A DNA stretch of 64,000 nucleotides from Mucilaginibacter lacusdianchii (GTDB lineage: Bacteria > Bacteroidota > Bacteroidia > Sphingobacteriales > Sphingobacteriaceae), in NCBI RefSeq assembly GCF_009770985.1, contig NZ_WSRW01000001.1, positions 868,001 through 932,000 on the forward strand, in the 5' to 3' direction. Below, in pieces: positions 9,226-18,573 of the stretch (positions are counted from its first letter, which is position 1; each line of letters starts with the position of its first letter). A model generated the notes under the pieces. It was given only the letters and a program-made list of their open reading frames with translations. It had not been told where the DNA came from and did not search any database. The position numbers were made by a program, and so were the translations under genes.

Positions 9226-10203
9226 TTACAGAGACAAAATCTCTACAATTTTCATCAGGTTATTATCCACTTCGGTAGTGTGTTTAATAGCACTTTCAAA
9301 CGGAGTATAAGATATTTCGTTGTTGATGATACCAATCATTTCATGACTGTGGCCTTGCATCAGCGCTTCAACGGCGGCAACACCTACGCGACTGGCCAGT
9401 ACGCGGTCCATACAGCTTGGATGACCACCACGCTGCATGTGGCCCAGTACAGATACACGAGTATCGTAGTTAGGATATTTTTCTTTTACCAAACGACCAA
9501 TCTCAAATGCGCCACCAGCTTCATCACCTTCAGCCACAATCAAAATTTTTGATGATTTATCACGACGGCCATGATCTAAACGCTCATACAGCGCTTCGAG
9601 GTTGTTTTTAGTTTCCGGAATCAAAATAGCTTCGGCACCTGATGCAATACCGGTACGTAAGGCAATCAAGCCAGAATCACGACCCATTACCTCAACGATA
9701 AACAAACGGTCGTGCGATTCGGCAGTGTCACGTATTTTATCTACTGCTTCAACAACAGTATTAATAGCAGTATCATAACCGATGGTAAAATCGGTTCCCT
9801 GCAAATCGTTATCAATAGTACCAGGTAAGCCTACAATTGGAATATCAAACTCGTTGCTGAAAATTTTGGCGCCGGTAAAAGTACCATCACCACCAATACC
9901 TACCAAGGCATCAATACCATAGCGTTTTAACTGACGGTAAGCCTGCTGACGGCCTTCGGGTGTACGAAACTCTTCGCTACGGGCAGTTTTAAGAATAGTA
10001 CCACCACGTTGCACAATGTTAGCTACCGATTTGCGATCCATCGGAAACAAATCACCGCTGATCATACCAGCATATCCACGGCGGATACCGGTTACTTCCA
10101 GATTATAATATAAAGCTGTACGCACTACGGCACGTATGGCAGCATTCATTCCGGGTGAGTCACCTCCCGAAGTATAAACTCCAATATTTTTAATTTCGGC
10201 CAT
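9226..10203 (-). CDS. pfkA: ATP-dependent 6-phosphofructokinase
   Basis: PfkA phosphorylates fructose 6-phosphate in glycolysis. The 325-residue protein shows the PfkA landmarks: GGDSPGMNAAIRAVVR (ATP loop), GIGGDGTFTGA, PGTIDNDLQGTDFTIGYDTA with the catalytic aspartate, IVEVMGRDSGLIAL and LGHMQRGGHPS. Its ATG lies inside the end of dsbD (14-base overlap), so it is the last gene of the birA-nDsbD-dsbD-pfkA operon, an odd partnership of redox and glycolysis genes. Confidence 0.96.
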   Translation of the reverse strand: MAEIKNIGVYTSGGDSPGMNAAIRAVVRTALYYNLEVTGIRRGYAGMISGDLFPMDRKSVANIVQRGGTILKTARSEEFRTPEGRQQAYRQLKRYGIDALVGIGGDGTFTGAKIFSNEFDIPIVGLPGTIDNDLQGTDFTIGYDTAINTVVEAVDKIRDTAESHDRLFIVEVMGRDSGLIALRTGIASGAEAILIPETKNNLEALYERLDHGRRDKSSKILIVAEGDEAGGAFEIGRLVKEKYPNYDTRVSVLGHMQRGGHPSCMDRVLASRVGVAAVEALMQGHSHEMIGIINNEISYTPFESAIKHTTEVDNNLMKIVEILSL

Positions 10204-11905
10204 TGTTATTTTGATAGGCGGCTTTGCCGCTGTCTAAAAATTTTATGTAATTACTTACATCATAATTGGCGCCCTGGGGTGGTACCAATACATCTCCCTT
10301 GGCGTTGATAATGACATAATACGGCTGCGAATTTACATTAAAATTCTTAGCTTCATAATCACTGTTTTTATTCCCTATCGTTTTGATCTTCTTTTTGCTG
10401 AAGTCAGACACGTATTGTTCATTAGCTGGAAGTTCTTTTTTTTCATCAACATACAACTCAAGCATTATGTAGTCGTTAGCTAATCGTTTATGAACTTGCG
10501 GATCATTCCAAACTTCATTCTCCATTTTTCGGCAGTTGGCACATACCCAGCCAGTAAAGTCGATCAAAACAGGCTTGTTTAGTTCTTTTGAAACTTGTAA
10601 AGCCTGCTCATAGTCGTACCATTCGTTTAAACCAGGATGTTTACCCCGTAAAAACACATCTTCGTATTTCTTTTCTTTGATAGAAACCTTCTGAACAGGC
10701 GCCGCATCGGCACCGCCACCAGCATTACTTAAATAAAAATCCTGTGTGGCAGGCGGTGGCAAAAATCCGCTTAACACTTTTAACGGAGCACCCCACAAGC
10801 CCGGAATCATATAAGCTACAAAAGCAAAAACGCCTATGGCAAAGAAAGTACGCGGAACGGTTAAGTAGGCTACATCACTATCATGAGAGAATTTGATTTT
10901 GCCTATCAGATATAATCCTAACAGAATACCCAGCGCAATCCATACAGACAGGAACACTTCACGATCCAGCCAGTTCCAATGGTAAGCCAAATCTACGTTG
11001 GATAAAAATTTAAGTGAAAAGCCCAGTTCCAGAAATCCCAGAAACACCTTAACACTATTTAACCAACCACCAGATTTAGGCAGACTTTTCAGCATTGAAG
11101 GAAATAACGCAAATACAGTAAACGGAATAGCTAAAGCTGCAGAAAAGCCCAGCATACCAATAGCCGGACCTAAACGCTCGCCTTTAGATGCTGCGTCAAC
11201 CAGCAATGTACCAATAATGGGTCCGGTACATGAAAAGGAAACCACCACTAATGTAGCCGCCATAAAGAAGATACCAGCCATGCCGCCTTTATCCGAATTT
11301 TCATCGAGCTTATTGGCTAACGAGCTAGGCAGTACCAATTCAAAAGCGCCCAAAAATGATGCACCGAATACAACCAATAGCAAAAAGAAAAAGAAGTTAA
11401 ATATGCCGTTTGTAGCTAATGAATTCAAGGCATCCGACCCAAACAACAAAGTGATAATAAAGCCCAGCGCCACATAAATAACAATGATAGACAAACCGTA
11501 TATCAAAGAATGCAGCACCGCCTTATTGCGGCTACCTGCTTTTTTGGTAAAAAAGCTAACCGTTAATGGCAGTAAAGGATAAATACAAGGCATTATCAGT
11601 GCCGCAAATCCTCCCAATAAACCTTTGATGAATATTTGCCATAAGGTTTTAGGCTGTTCGGTGGCTTTAACTACGGTAGCGGCCACAGCCTTTTTTTCGG
11701 TAGGCTTGGTTACTGTTGGTTTTACGTCTGTTTCTTGCCCACTTGGGGTAGCCGGTGTAAAATCAACGTCATTGGTAGGTAACAGCGTATCTGCTGTTGA
11801 CGATTGCGCCCAGGCAGTTTGCGTACCAACCAGTGTAAAAGCCGAAATACAAAGTATCAGAACAAAAAGAAATCTAACCGCTGTGCGGCTATGCCATGTT
11901 TTCAT
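10190..11905 (-). CDS. DsbD-type transmembrane thiol-disulfide reductase with C-terminal thioredoxin domain
   Basis: The protein carries electrons from cytoplasmic thioredoxin to periplasmic thiols. After a signal segment and a Pro/Thr-rich linker, a DsbD/CcdA-like eight-helix membrane domain holds the two expected cysteines, Cys107 (MPCIYPLLP) and Cys226 (SFSCTGP). The C-terminal periplasmic thioredoxin domain has WVCANC (Cys455/Cys458). The N-terminal substrate-binding domain of E. coli DsbD is missing here and is encoded by the gene immediately upstream, so this is a split DsbD. It overlaps pfkA by 14 bases. Confidence 0.9.
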   Translation of the reverse strand: MKTWHSRTAVRFLFVLILCISAFTLVGTQTAWAQSSTADTLLPTNDVDFTPATPSGQETDVKPTVTKPTEKKAVAATVVKATEQPKTLWQIFIKGLLGGFAALIMPCIYPLLPLTVSFFTKKAGSRNKAVLHSLIYGLSIIVIYVALGFIITLLFGSDALNSLATNGIFNFFFFLLLVVFGASFLGAFELVLPSSLANKLDENSDKGGMAGIFFMAATLVVVSFSCTGPIIGTLLVDAASKGERLGPAIGMLGFSAALAIPFTVFALFPSMLKSLPKSGGWLNSVKVFLGFLELGFSLKFLSNVDLAYHWNWLDREVFLSVWIALGILLGLYLIGKIKFSHDSDVAYLTVPRTFFAIGVFAFVAYMIPGLWGAPLKVLSGFLPPPATQDFYLSNAGGGADAAPVQKVSIKEKKYEDVFLRGKHPGLNEWYDYEQALQVSKELNKPVLIDFTGWVCANCRKMENEVWNDPQVHKRLANDYIMLELYVDEKKELPANEQYVSDFSKKKIKTIGNKNSDYEAKNFNVNSQPYYVIINAKGDVLVPPQGANYDVSNYIKFLDSGKAAYQNNNGRN

Positions 11906-11916
11906 CAGTGGTATAG

Positions 11917-12366
11917 TTATTTAACGGCAACAGCAAATTCAACATCGTCGGGCGGTAAACATTTGTGGTCGTTACAGGTCATAAATTCCACTTTACCTTT
12001 AACGGTAGTTTGGCCTGGCGATTTCAATTTAACTTTTTGCTGAAAAACAACCGATTTTTCAAAGTAACCCACATTCATACCAAAGCTTTTTTCGAATTTA
12101 GTAATAGGCTTTGGCTCGGCAGGCTTACCAATTAACGTATAAGTACTAGATGGAGCAAAAGTGATTACCGTTGCCGATGGGCCGTCTTCTTTCACATGCT
12201 GTGAGTATACATGCCAACCTTCATCAATGGTTGCTTTTACAAACACAACCGCTTCTGTTGCACTTATCTTTTTAGCAGCGTAGGCCCATTTTACCGGCGT
12301 TTCAATTTGTGCAAATGCTGCTACGGTAAAAAATAACGCCACAGCTACGGATAGTAATTTCTTCAT
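11917..12366 (-). CDS. Stand-alone N-terminal DsbD (nDsbD) domain protein
   Basis: This 149-residue secreted protein (signal peptide ending AAFAQ) matches the nDsbD immunoglobulin-like fold, with an EGWHVYSQH strand and a late paired cysteine motif MTCNDHKCLPP (Cys131 and Cys136). E. coli nDsbD has the same pair separated by five residues; here the gap is four. It probably passes reducing power from the membrane protein encoded 11 bases downstream to periplasmic clients. It starts 5 bases after birA ends. Confidence 0.85.
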   Translation of the reverse strand: MKKLLSVAVALFFTVAAFAQIETPVKWAYAAKKISATEAVVFVKATIDEGWHVYSQHVKEDGPSATVITFAPSSTYTLIGKPAEPKPITKFEKSFGMNVGYFEKSVVFQQKVKLKSPGQTTVKGKVEFMTCNDHKCLPPDDVEFAVAVK

Positions 12367-12371
12367 AAAGG

Positions 12372-13142
12372 TTATTTGTTTAAAAATTCAATTTCTTTTA
12401 AATTATAAAGCTTGGGCTCATCGTTATGCCAAACTTCAAGCAATCCATTAGGCTGTACTGACTTTATAGTCCCTTCAAATTCTACGCTATTCGCCTTAAA
12501 CTTGCCAGGTTCATTAAAACGGTAAAGCGCTTTAAGGTATTGCTCTCGTATCAGACTTATTTCACCTGCTTTTAGTTTAACATACCAGTATGCTATACCG
12601 CGGCAAATTTCAAACAATATCGCTTTCAAATCATAATCTGTATGTAAGATTTGCTTCAGCGACACGGCATTAGGCACCCACTCTGGAAAACTTGCCTGAT
12701 TAATATTTAGTCCGATACCTATAACGCTGTTTTTGATGATGCTGCCCTGTATTTGGTTCTCAATAAGAATTCCGCCCAATTTACGTTTATCAATATAAAT
12801 ATCATTTGGCCATTTGATACGAAGAGACGTTCCCAACAGCGGGTTAAGTGCCTGATACACGCCCAAACTTATGGCGCGTGTAAGGTCAAACTGCTGATCG
12901 GGTTTCAAAAAAGTGGGATTGAGCAGAATGCTGAAAGCCAAACTTTCGCCAGTTGAACTGTACCAGCGATTTTGCTGCTGCCCGCGACCGGCTATCTGGC
13001 TTTCTGCCATAATGACCGTTCCTTCGGATACTGGCTCAGATTTTGCCAATATATTTTTAAGGAATGTATTTGTAGAGTCAACTTCTTTTAGGGTAACTAA
13101 ATTTTGTCCAACAAATACTCCTGAAAAAATGTTATTTTGCAA
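12372..13142 (-). CDS. birA: Biotin--[acetyl-CoA-carboxylase] ligase, catalytic domain only
   Basis: The ligase attaches biotin to the carboxyl carrier protein. The 256-residue protein starts directly in the catalytic domain (VDSTNTFLKN), followed by GRGQQQNRWYSSTGESLAFS and IKWPNDIYIDKRKLGGILIE. It has no N-terminal helix-turn-helix, so it is not the repressor type. The start must be a TTG codon at 13142-13140: the next upstream in-frame codons are ACT, TAC and TAG, and the first internal ATG is about 40 codons in, past conserved sequence. It leads the birA-nDsbD-dsbD-pfkA operon and diverges from rsfS. Confidence 0.93.
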   Translation of the reverse strand: MQNNIFSGVFVGQNLVTLKEVDSTNTFLKNILAKSEPVSEGTVIMAESQIAGRGQQQNRWYSSTGESLAFSILLNPTFLKPDQQFDLTRAISLGVYQALNPLLGTSLRIKWPNDIYIDKRKLGGILIENQIQGSIIKNSVIGIGLNINQASFPEWVPNAVSLKQILHTDYDLKAILFEICRGIAYWYVKLKAGEISLIREQYLKALYRFNEPGKFKANSVEFEGTIKSVQPNGLLEVWHNDEPKLYNLKEIEFLNK

Positions 13143-13152
13143 AGTGTACTAA

Positions 13153-13164
13153 GATTATATAATC
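13153..13164. promoter_or_regulatory. AT-rich palindrome in the birA/rsfS divergent spacer
   Basis: GATTATATAATC is a perfect 12-bp palindrome in the 47-base spacer between the divergent starts. It may be chance in AT-rich DNA or a shared operator. Confidence 0.25.
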
Positions 13165-13189
13165 AATCGTTCAAAATTAAAAGTTTTTA

Positions 13190-13564
13190 ATGGTAAAAAA
13201 CAAAGTGTTAAATGAATCCGCTTATATTTCTGAACTAGCTATACACGGTATTCAGGAAAAAAAGGGAAATGAAATTGTAAGGTTAGACCTCCGTAATATC
13301 AATAGTTCCGTATCCGACTATTTTGTCATCTGCCATGCTGACTCCAGCACGCAGGTAAAGGCCATTGCCAATAGTGTGGAAGAGGAAATTTTTAAAGCTA
13401 CCAACGCCGAGCCCTGGCGCAAGGAAGGCTTACAAAACAGCGAATGGATACTCTTAGACTACATCGACGTAGTGGTTCATATATTTAGAACTGACAAGCG
13501 CGAATTTTATGGAGTGGAAGATTTGTGGGGCGATGCGGAAATTAAGTACTACCAAAGCGCTTAA
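13190..13564 (+). CDS. rsfS: Ribosome silencing factor RsfS
   Basis: RsfS (Iojap family) binds L14 and blocks subunit joining under starvation. The 124-residue protein has the family core: LDLRNINSSVSDYFVICHADSSTQVKAIA, then EPWRKEG, SEWILLDYIDVVVHIF and REFYGVEDLWGDA. It diverges from birA and is followed 60 bases later by ftsH, a common Bacteroidota arrangement. Confidence 0.95.
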   Translation: MVKNKVLNESAYISELAIHGIQEKKGNEIVRLDLRNINSSVSDYFVICHADSSTQVKAIANSVEEEIFKATNAEPWRKEGLQNSEWILLDYIDVVVHIFRTDKREFYGVEDLWGDAEIKYYQSA

Positions 13565-13624
13565 TTTTGCTTAATTAGCAGCCGCAAAAATATAACAATA
13601 AGATAATAAGTTTGAGCTTGTAAA

Positions 13625-15715
13625 ATGAAAGATAGTAAACCAGATAGACCGAGATCCTTCCGACGGATCCCGAACAGAAAATCAAGTCCACGCCCGCCCA
13701 GGTTCAATTTTATGTGGCTGTATGCCATTGTAATTTTGGCCCTTCTAGTAGTGCCCGTTATTTGGGGCGGTGGCGGCGGTAAGCCAATTGACTTTAACCC
13801 GCGCTTTGTAAATATGCTGCGCAGTGGCGACGTAAATAAACTGGTTGCTTACAAAGACGGCGACCGGGTTGTGGCTGAGGTATATATTAAAAAAGATAGC
13901 TTAAAAAAATCGCAATACAACGACCTGAAACAGCAGCGTACAATCAACGTATCGTCTGACGGTCCGCAGTATACCTTTACCGATGCTTCTTTTGAAAGCT
14001 TAAAGCAATCGCTGGCAGTTGCACAAAAAGATATACCAGAAAATCAGAAAGTAGGTGTTGAGTACGCCGGAACACATGAAAACATCTGGTCAAACACTTT
14101 AGTACAGTGTGTAATCATGGTTGTGCTTTTTGCAGGTTTGTGGTTGTTTATCATGCGCCGCATGTCGGGCGGTGGTGCTGGTGGCCCTGGCGGTCAGATA
14201 TTCAACATCGGTAAATCAAAGGCTACGCTGTTTGATAAAGAAGCACAAATCAACGTTACCTTTAATGACGTAGCTGGCTTACAGGAGGCTAAAGAAGAGG
14301 TGATGGAGATTGTAGATTTCCTGAAAAACCCTAAAAAATACACCAACTTGGGTGGTAAAATTCCGAAAGGTGCCCTGTTGGTAGGTTCGCCGGGTACCGG
14401 TAAAACCCTGATGGCGAAAGCCGTTGCCGGTGAAGCACAAGTACCATTCTTCTCCCTTTCAGGTTCTGACTTTGTGGAGATGTTTGTGGGTGTTGGTGCT
14501 TCACGTGTACGTGACTTGTTCCGTCAGGCTAAAGACAAAGCGCCATGTATCATCTTTATTGATGAGATTGACGCGATTGGCCGTGCCCGTGGTAAAAACA
14601 ATATTGTAGGTGGTAATGATGAGCGCGAAAACACCTTGAACCAGTTGCTGGTTGAAATGGATGGTTTCGGTACCGACTCGGGTATCATCATCATGGCTGC
14701 TACCAACCGCCCGGACGTATTAGACTCTGCATTGCTGCGTCCAGGTCGTTTTGACAGACAGATTTCTATCGACAAACCGGATTTAATTGGTCGTGAGCAA
14801 ATATTTAAAGTACACTTAGGTCCGTTAAAACTGGCCGAAGGTGTAGATGCAAAAAAATTATCTGCCCAAACTCCTGGCTTTGCCGGTGCCGAAATCGCCA
14901 ACGTTTGTAACGAGGCTGCCCTGATTGCTGCCCGCCGTGACAAAGCGGCAGTTGATATGCAAGATTTCCAAGACGCCATTGACCGTGTAATTGGTGGTTT
15001 GGAAAAGAAAAACAAAATCATATCACCAGAAGAAAAACGGATTGTGGCTTACCACGAAGCCGGTCATGCTATTGCGGGCTGGTTCCTGGAACATGCTGAT
15101 CCACTGGTTAAGGTATCTATTGTACCGCGTGGTGTTGCTGCTTTGGGTTACGCCCAATATCTGCCCCGTGAGCAGTTCTTACATACAACTGAGCAGTTAC
15201 ACGATGAAATGGTAGTATCTATGGGTGGCCGTGTAGCTGAGGATATCGTATTTGGCCGAATATCAACCGGAGCGTTAAGCGATTTGGAACGTATTACCAA
15301 ACTTGCTTATGCCATGGTAAAAATATACGGTATGAACGAAAAGGTAGGTAACCTGTCATTCTACGATCCGCAAGGCGAGTACCAGTTTAACAAACCTTAT
15401 TCTGACACTACTGCTGAGCTGATTGACGCTGAAGTACGCAAGTTGATTGACGATGTTTACCAGCGCACCAAAAACCTGCTGAACGAGAAACGTGCAGGCT
15501 TAGAATTGTTAGCTGCCAAATTGCTGGAAAAAGAAGTATTATTCCAACACGATTTGGAAGAACTGTTGGGTAAACGTCCGTTTGATAACCGTACTACATA
15601 TGATAAATTTGTAAACGGCGAAGCAGCGCTAAATCCGGAAACTGACAACAATGCTATTCCGGAGAGCTTGACGAACCCTGAAACTGCCCGCATTGAAGGC
15701 AAATCAGCAGAATAA
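13625..15715 (+). CDS. ftsH: ATP-dependent zinc metalloprotease FtsH
   Basis: FtsH is a membrane-bound AAA+ protease that removes damaged or unassembled membrane proteins. In the 696-residue protein two membrane helices (about 30-50 and 155-175) flank a periplasmic domain. The AAA module has Walker A GSPGTGKT, Walker [12 protein letters not shown], and the SRH with RPGRFDRQ. The M41 peptidase domain carries the zinc motif HEAGH. The C-terminus is a poorly conserved acidic tail. The gene ends at a strong terminator lying only 13 bases before the LUD gene. Confidence 0.97.
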   Translation: MKDSKPDRPRSFRRIPNRKSSPRPPRFNFMWLYAIVILALLVVPVIWGGGGGKPIDFNPRFVNMLRSGDVNKLVAYKDGDRVVAEVYIKKDSLKKSQYNDLKQQRTINVSSDGPQYTFTDASFESLKQSLAVAQKDIPENQKVGVEYAGTHENIWSNTLVQCVIMVVLFAGLWLFIMRRMSGGGAGGPGGQIFNIGKSKATLFDKEAQINVTFNDVAGLQEAKEEVMEIVDFLKNPKKYTNLGGKIPKGALLVGSPGTGKTLMAKAVAGEAQVPFFSLSGSDFVEMFVGVGASRVRDLFRQAKDKAPCIIFIDEIDAIGRARGKNNIVGGNDERENTLNQLLVEMDGFGTDSGIIIMAATNRPDVLDSALLRPGRFDRQISIDKPDLIGREQIFKVHLGPLKLAEGVDAKKLSAQTPGFAGAEIANVCNEAALIAARRDKAAVDMQDFQDAIDRVIGGLEKKNKIISPEEKRIVAYHEAGHAIAGWFLEHADPLVKVSIVPRGVAALGYAQYLPREQFLHTTEQLHDEMVVSMGGRVAEDIVFGRISTGALSDLERITKLAYAMVKIYGMNEKVGNLSFYDPQGEYQFNKPYSDTTAELIDAEVRKLIDDVYQRTKNLLNEKRAGLELLAAKLLEKEVLFQHDLEELLGKRPFDNRTTYDKFVNGEAALNPETDNNAIPESLTNPETARIEGKSAE

Positions 15716-15745
15716 TCAATCAAGAAAATAATTCTTTTTATCTTT

Positions 15746-15775
15746 AAAGCCACTATTAACATAGTGGCTTTTTAT
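15746..15775 (+). terminator. Intrinsic terminator between ftsH and the LUD gene
   Basis: An 11-bp perfect stem (AAAGCCACTAT / ATAGTGGCTTT) with a TAAC loop is followed by TTTATTTTTA. It ends 8 bases before the LUD start codon. Confidence 0.85.
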
Positions 15776-15783
15776 TTTTATCC

Positions 15784-16428
15784 ATGAAAGACAACACTAC
15801 GCCCAAAGAAAGATTACTAAAAAAAGTACGTAAAGCTTTACTGGAACGTCGCGATAATCCTTACCCAAATTTAGAGGAACAGCCCTTATACCCTGCACCT
15901 ACAGAGGACGACATTCCGGAAGTAATGTTTGCTGAAGCCTTTATTGCTACCGGCGGGCAGTTTGTTTTTTGTGAAGATGAAATACAATTTATTGAATCGT
16001 TGCTAAACCTTGCTGAAGAACGCAAATGGCATAAAATATATTGCTGGGAAAGCGGCCTGCAACAATTGCTAGACCAATACGAATATCCTTACTATCAAAC
16101 TGACAAAGACTTTGATTTGGCCGATGTTGGTTTCACACTATGCGAAGCGTTAATAGCACGTAATGGCAGTATCCTGTTATCTAACGCTGGTATGGCAGGT
16201 AGACGGTTAAGCATTTACCCACCTGTGCATATTGTACTGGCTTACACCTCGCAACTGGTTATGGATTTAAAAGACGGGTTTAAAGTATTGAAAGACAAAT
16301 ACCAAAACAGGTTGCCTAGCATGGTTACTACAGTAACCGGACCAAGCCGCACTGCCGACATCGAAAAAACACTGGTAATGGGCGCCCACGGACCTAAAGA
16401 ACTGTTTGTATTTTTGCTGGAGGGTTAA
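15784..16428 (+). CDS. LUD domain protein (LutC-like)
   Basis: The 214-residue protein resembles the LUD/LutC family: an N-terminal RLLKKVRKALLERRDNP helix, an FCEDEIQFIESL region, LCEALIARNGSILLSNAGMAGRRLSIYPPVHIVLAYTSQLV, and GPSRTADIEKTLVMGAHGPKELFVFLL. In other bacteria LutC takes part in L-lactate oxidation with LutA and LutB, neither of which is seen nearby; position after ftsH suggests another role. The 3' end overlaps the convergent metallophosphoesterase gene by 35 bases. Confidence 0.88.
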   Translation: MKDNTTPKERLLKKVRKALLERRDNPYPNLEEQPLYPAPTEDDIPEVMFAEAFIATGGQFVFCEDEIQFIESLLNLAEERKWHKIYCWESGLQQLLDQYEYPYYQTDKDFDLADVGFTLCEALIARNGSILLSNAGMAGRRLSIYPPVHIVLAYTSQLVMDLKDGFKVLKDKYQNRLPSMVTTVTGPSRTADIEKTLVMGAHGPKELFVFLLEG

Positions 16429-17530
16429 CCTCCGTGGTTAAACCGGCGGCAATATCTGTCAGTCGGGCTTCATCCAAAATTATCCTTTCTGATGCGCCTT
16501 GTAAGTTATATTCCCATTTAATAAGGCGCATGTATCCATCAGCTATTTCAATACCGGTAATATCGCCGTCATCAAAACAGCAGCAGCCGGTATTAAAATA
16601 GGTTGGCTGATAGCCCGGAAAATTGAATTTGTTCTCACCTTTCTCATTCAGCACACTAATCTGCTTACGTAACTGCTCTATTTTAGCTTGATCGTTTGCC
16701 TTATTAGCTTTATCTAAATCAATGTACAGCCGTTCTAAGTGTGTTAAAGACTGAAATACGGGCTGGTGCGTGTGTCCGGTAATCAGCAGCAAATTATGCT
16801 GGCAACTGCTCCAATCGTACATAATCTGGTTATGCACTGTTTTTAGATGATCATTGGAGGACGGTGTGTTTGGATTAATGCGTAAGTAGGATTGCACAGG
16901 GCCCCATACGTTGGCCACAAACCACTTGCTAAACCAATTACCATCGCTTTGCAAATCACCCTGATGGCCGTGGGTTAAAAAAATTGATAAGGGTGCGCCA
17001 TTTACATTAGTTTGCAAAACAACGGCCTCATAAATTTTCACGTTGGTTTTGTAAATTAATTTTAAGTTTAATGCGGCCAGCGGGTCGTTATCCCAGTACA
17101 AATCATGGTTACCAAATATTTTAATAAAGGCACTTCGCTCTAAAAACTGCCGTTCTTTATCAAAAGTATTTCGATTATGTTTTATAACAGAGGAAAGGCC
17201 ATTCTCCCATAACTCTTCACTGTCTCCTAAATTGATGTAATGGTATTGCTGCTGATTGTAATAATCTAAAGCAGCCAGATAGTTCTTTTCAGACAAAGTA
17301 AAATCATCAGAGTAATCACGAGCGCCCTTGTGCTGATCAGATAAGATGATAAATTTATCTTTCTCTGGTTGAAACGGAATAACCACACCCCTATCACCGG
17401 GCTTATTATTAACTTTTTGATACAACTCAGAAAGCGCATCATGCACCCGCTGTTTATCTGGCCGCGATGAATATTTATCGGCCAGCCGAATAAGCGGCTT
17501 AGAAAAAAGCTTTTGCAGTAACCGGCGCAT
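16394..17530 (-). CDS. Calcineurin-like metallophosphoesterase
   Basis: The metal-binding motifs of the fold appear in order: SDQH (for D-x-H), NLGDSEELWE (GDxxE), FGNHD, a THGHQGD histidine, and ITGHTHQP. The specific substrate is not clear. The 378-residue length assumes the ATG at 17530; an in-frame TTG five codons upstream is possible. No signal peptide is visible, so the protein is probably cytoplasmic or membrane-associated. Its 3' end overlaps the LUD gene on the other strand. Confidence 0.85.
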   Translation of the reverse strand: MRRLLQKLFSKPLIRLADKYSSRPDKQRVHDALSELYQKVNNKPGDRGVVIPFQPEKDKFIILSDQHKGARDYSDDFTLSEKNYLAALDYYNQQQYHYINLGDSEELWENGLSSVIKHNRNTFDKERQFLERSAFIKIFGNHDLYWDNDPLAALNLKLIYKTNVKIYEAVVLQTNVNGAPLSIFLTHGHQGDLQSDGNWFSKWFVANVWGPVQSYLRINPNTPSSNDHLKTVHNQIMYDWSSCQHNLLLITGHTHQPVFQSLTHLERLYIDLDKANKANDQAKIEQLRKQISVLNEKGENKFNFPGYQPTYFNTGCCCFDDGDITGIEIADGYMRLIKWEYNLQGASERIILDEARLTDIAAGLTTEVNPPAKIQTVL

Positions 17531-17588
17531 ATCGCAATTAAACAAGCAGAATATGAGTTTGTGTGGTTAGGTGTGTCTAATCAAATTA

Positions 17589-18416
17589 CTACCGGCTTAG
17601 CTCGCCTTTCAAAGCGGCTTCGAGCGGACCTATATAGTTAGTTACTTTAGTGATTACCCCCTGCTTGTTTACGAGCAAATGCGTTGGATACTCATTCACA
17701 GAAAGTTGTTTCTGAATATAATTTTCCTGATTAGGTACAACAGCATAATTAAACTGTGTATTTTTTAAAAACGCCTGCAAATCTTTCTTAGAATCCAACG
17801 CCAGACTTAAAAAAAGTATGTCTTTCCGGTTATGATATCGGTTTACCAGCTCATTTAAGTTGGGCATTTCATCTACGCAAGCTTCACATTTTATAAACCA
17901 GGTTTTCAATACTAATATCTTGCCTTTGGTAGTTTCGCTGTTATACACCTTGCCGTTAACATCTACAAAATTAAAAGCAGGCATTTTTCTGAAAGCCTGT
18001 ACATGATCATGATATTCTTGCTCAGCCAGTTGCTTTATAACTGCCCGGTAGCCATTGCCCACCTTAGGTTTTAATTGCACTAACTGATAGGTAACTCTAC
18101 CGTTGGCCGGGTTTAGCTTAAGCGGCAAATACTGCCGTGTCATTAATTGCTTTAAAAATTTCGTTTTTGAAATAATCTGGTAGTCAACATCAAGAGGCAA
18201 AAAGTTGGGTGATAAATTTAGATAGTGGCTTTCATAAAAAAGCCAGTTCTCATAACTGCTGGTTGCTTTTTCGGCACTCATAACCGGAGCACCATATAGC
18301 ATGTTTTTTTGCATTTGCGCCATGCTGTTATTGCAAAGCAACAGCATAAAAAGTAATGCTATACTTCCAGCGTTAGTTATATAACTGGTATATTTATTAC
18401 AAACAGAAGGTTTCAT
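17589..18416 (-). CDS. Secreted TlpA-like thioredoxin
   Basis: This 275-residue protein has a long hydrophobic signal region, a unique N-terminal half of about 140 residues, and a C-terminal redoxin domain: FNFVDVNGKVYN, then LKTWFIKCEACVDEMPNL with the CEAC active site (about Cys175/Cys178), and the cis-proline region NEYPTHLLVNKQG. It is probably a periplasmic reductase or resistance-type thioredoxin. The gene stands alone, separated from the metallophosphoesterase by 58 bases. Confidence 0.85.
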   Translation of the reverse strand: MKPSVCNKYTSYITNAGSIALLFMLLLCNNSMAQMQKNMLYGAPVMSAEKATSSYENWLFYESHYLNLSPNFLPLDVDYQIISKTKFLKQLMTRQYLPLKLNPANGRVTYQLVQLKPKVGNGYRAVIKQLAEQEYHDHVQAFRKMPAFNFVDVNGKVYNSETTKGKILVLKTWFIKCEACVDEMPNLNELVNRYHNRKDILFLSLALDSKKDLQAFLKNTQFNYAVVPNQENYIQKQLSVNEYPTHLLVNKQGVITKVTNYIGPLEAALKGELSR

Positions 18417-18573
18417 ACGGTAAGGTTTATTAGGTGGTTTATAAATTGAAGATACTAATACTTAAACAAATACCCCATCACAAACATTTGTTTATTACAT
18501 AATAATTAATTTTCCTATATCACTACCGTTATCTGCTTAAATTTAGGAGCGGAACGGAATAACATAGCTTTAC

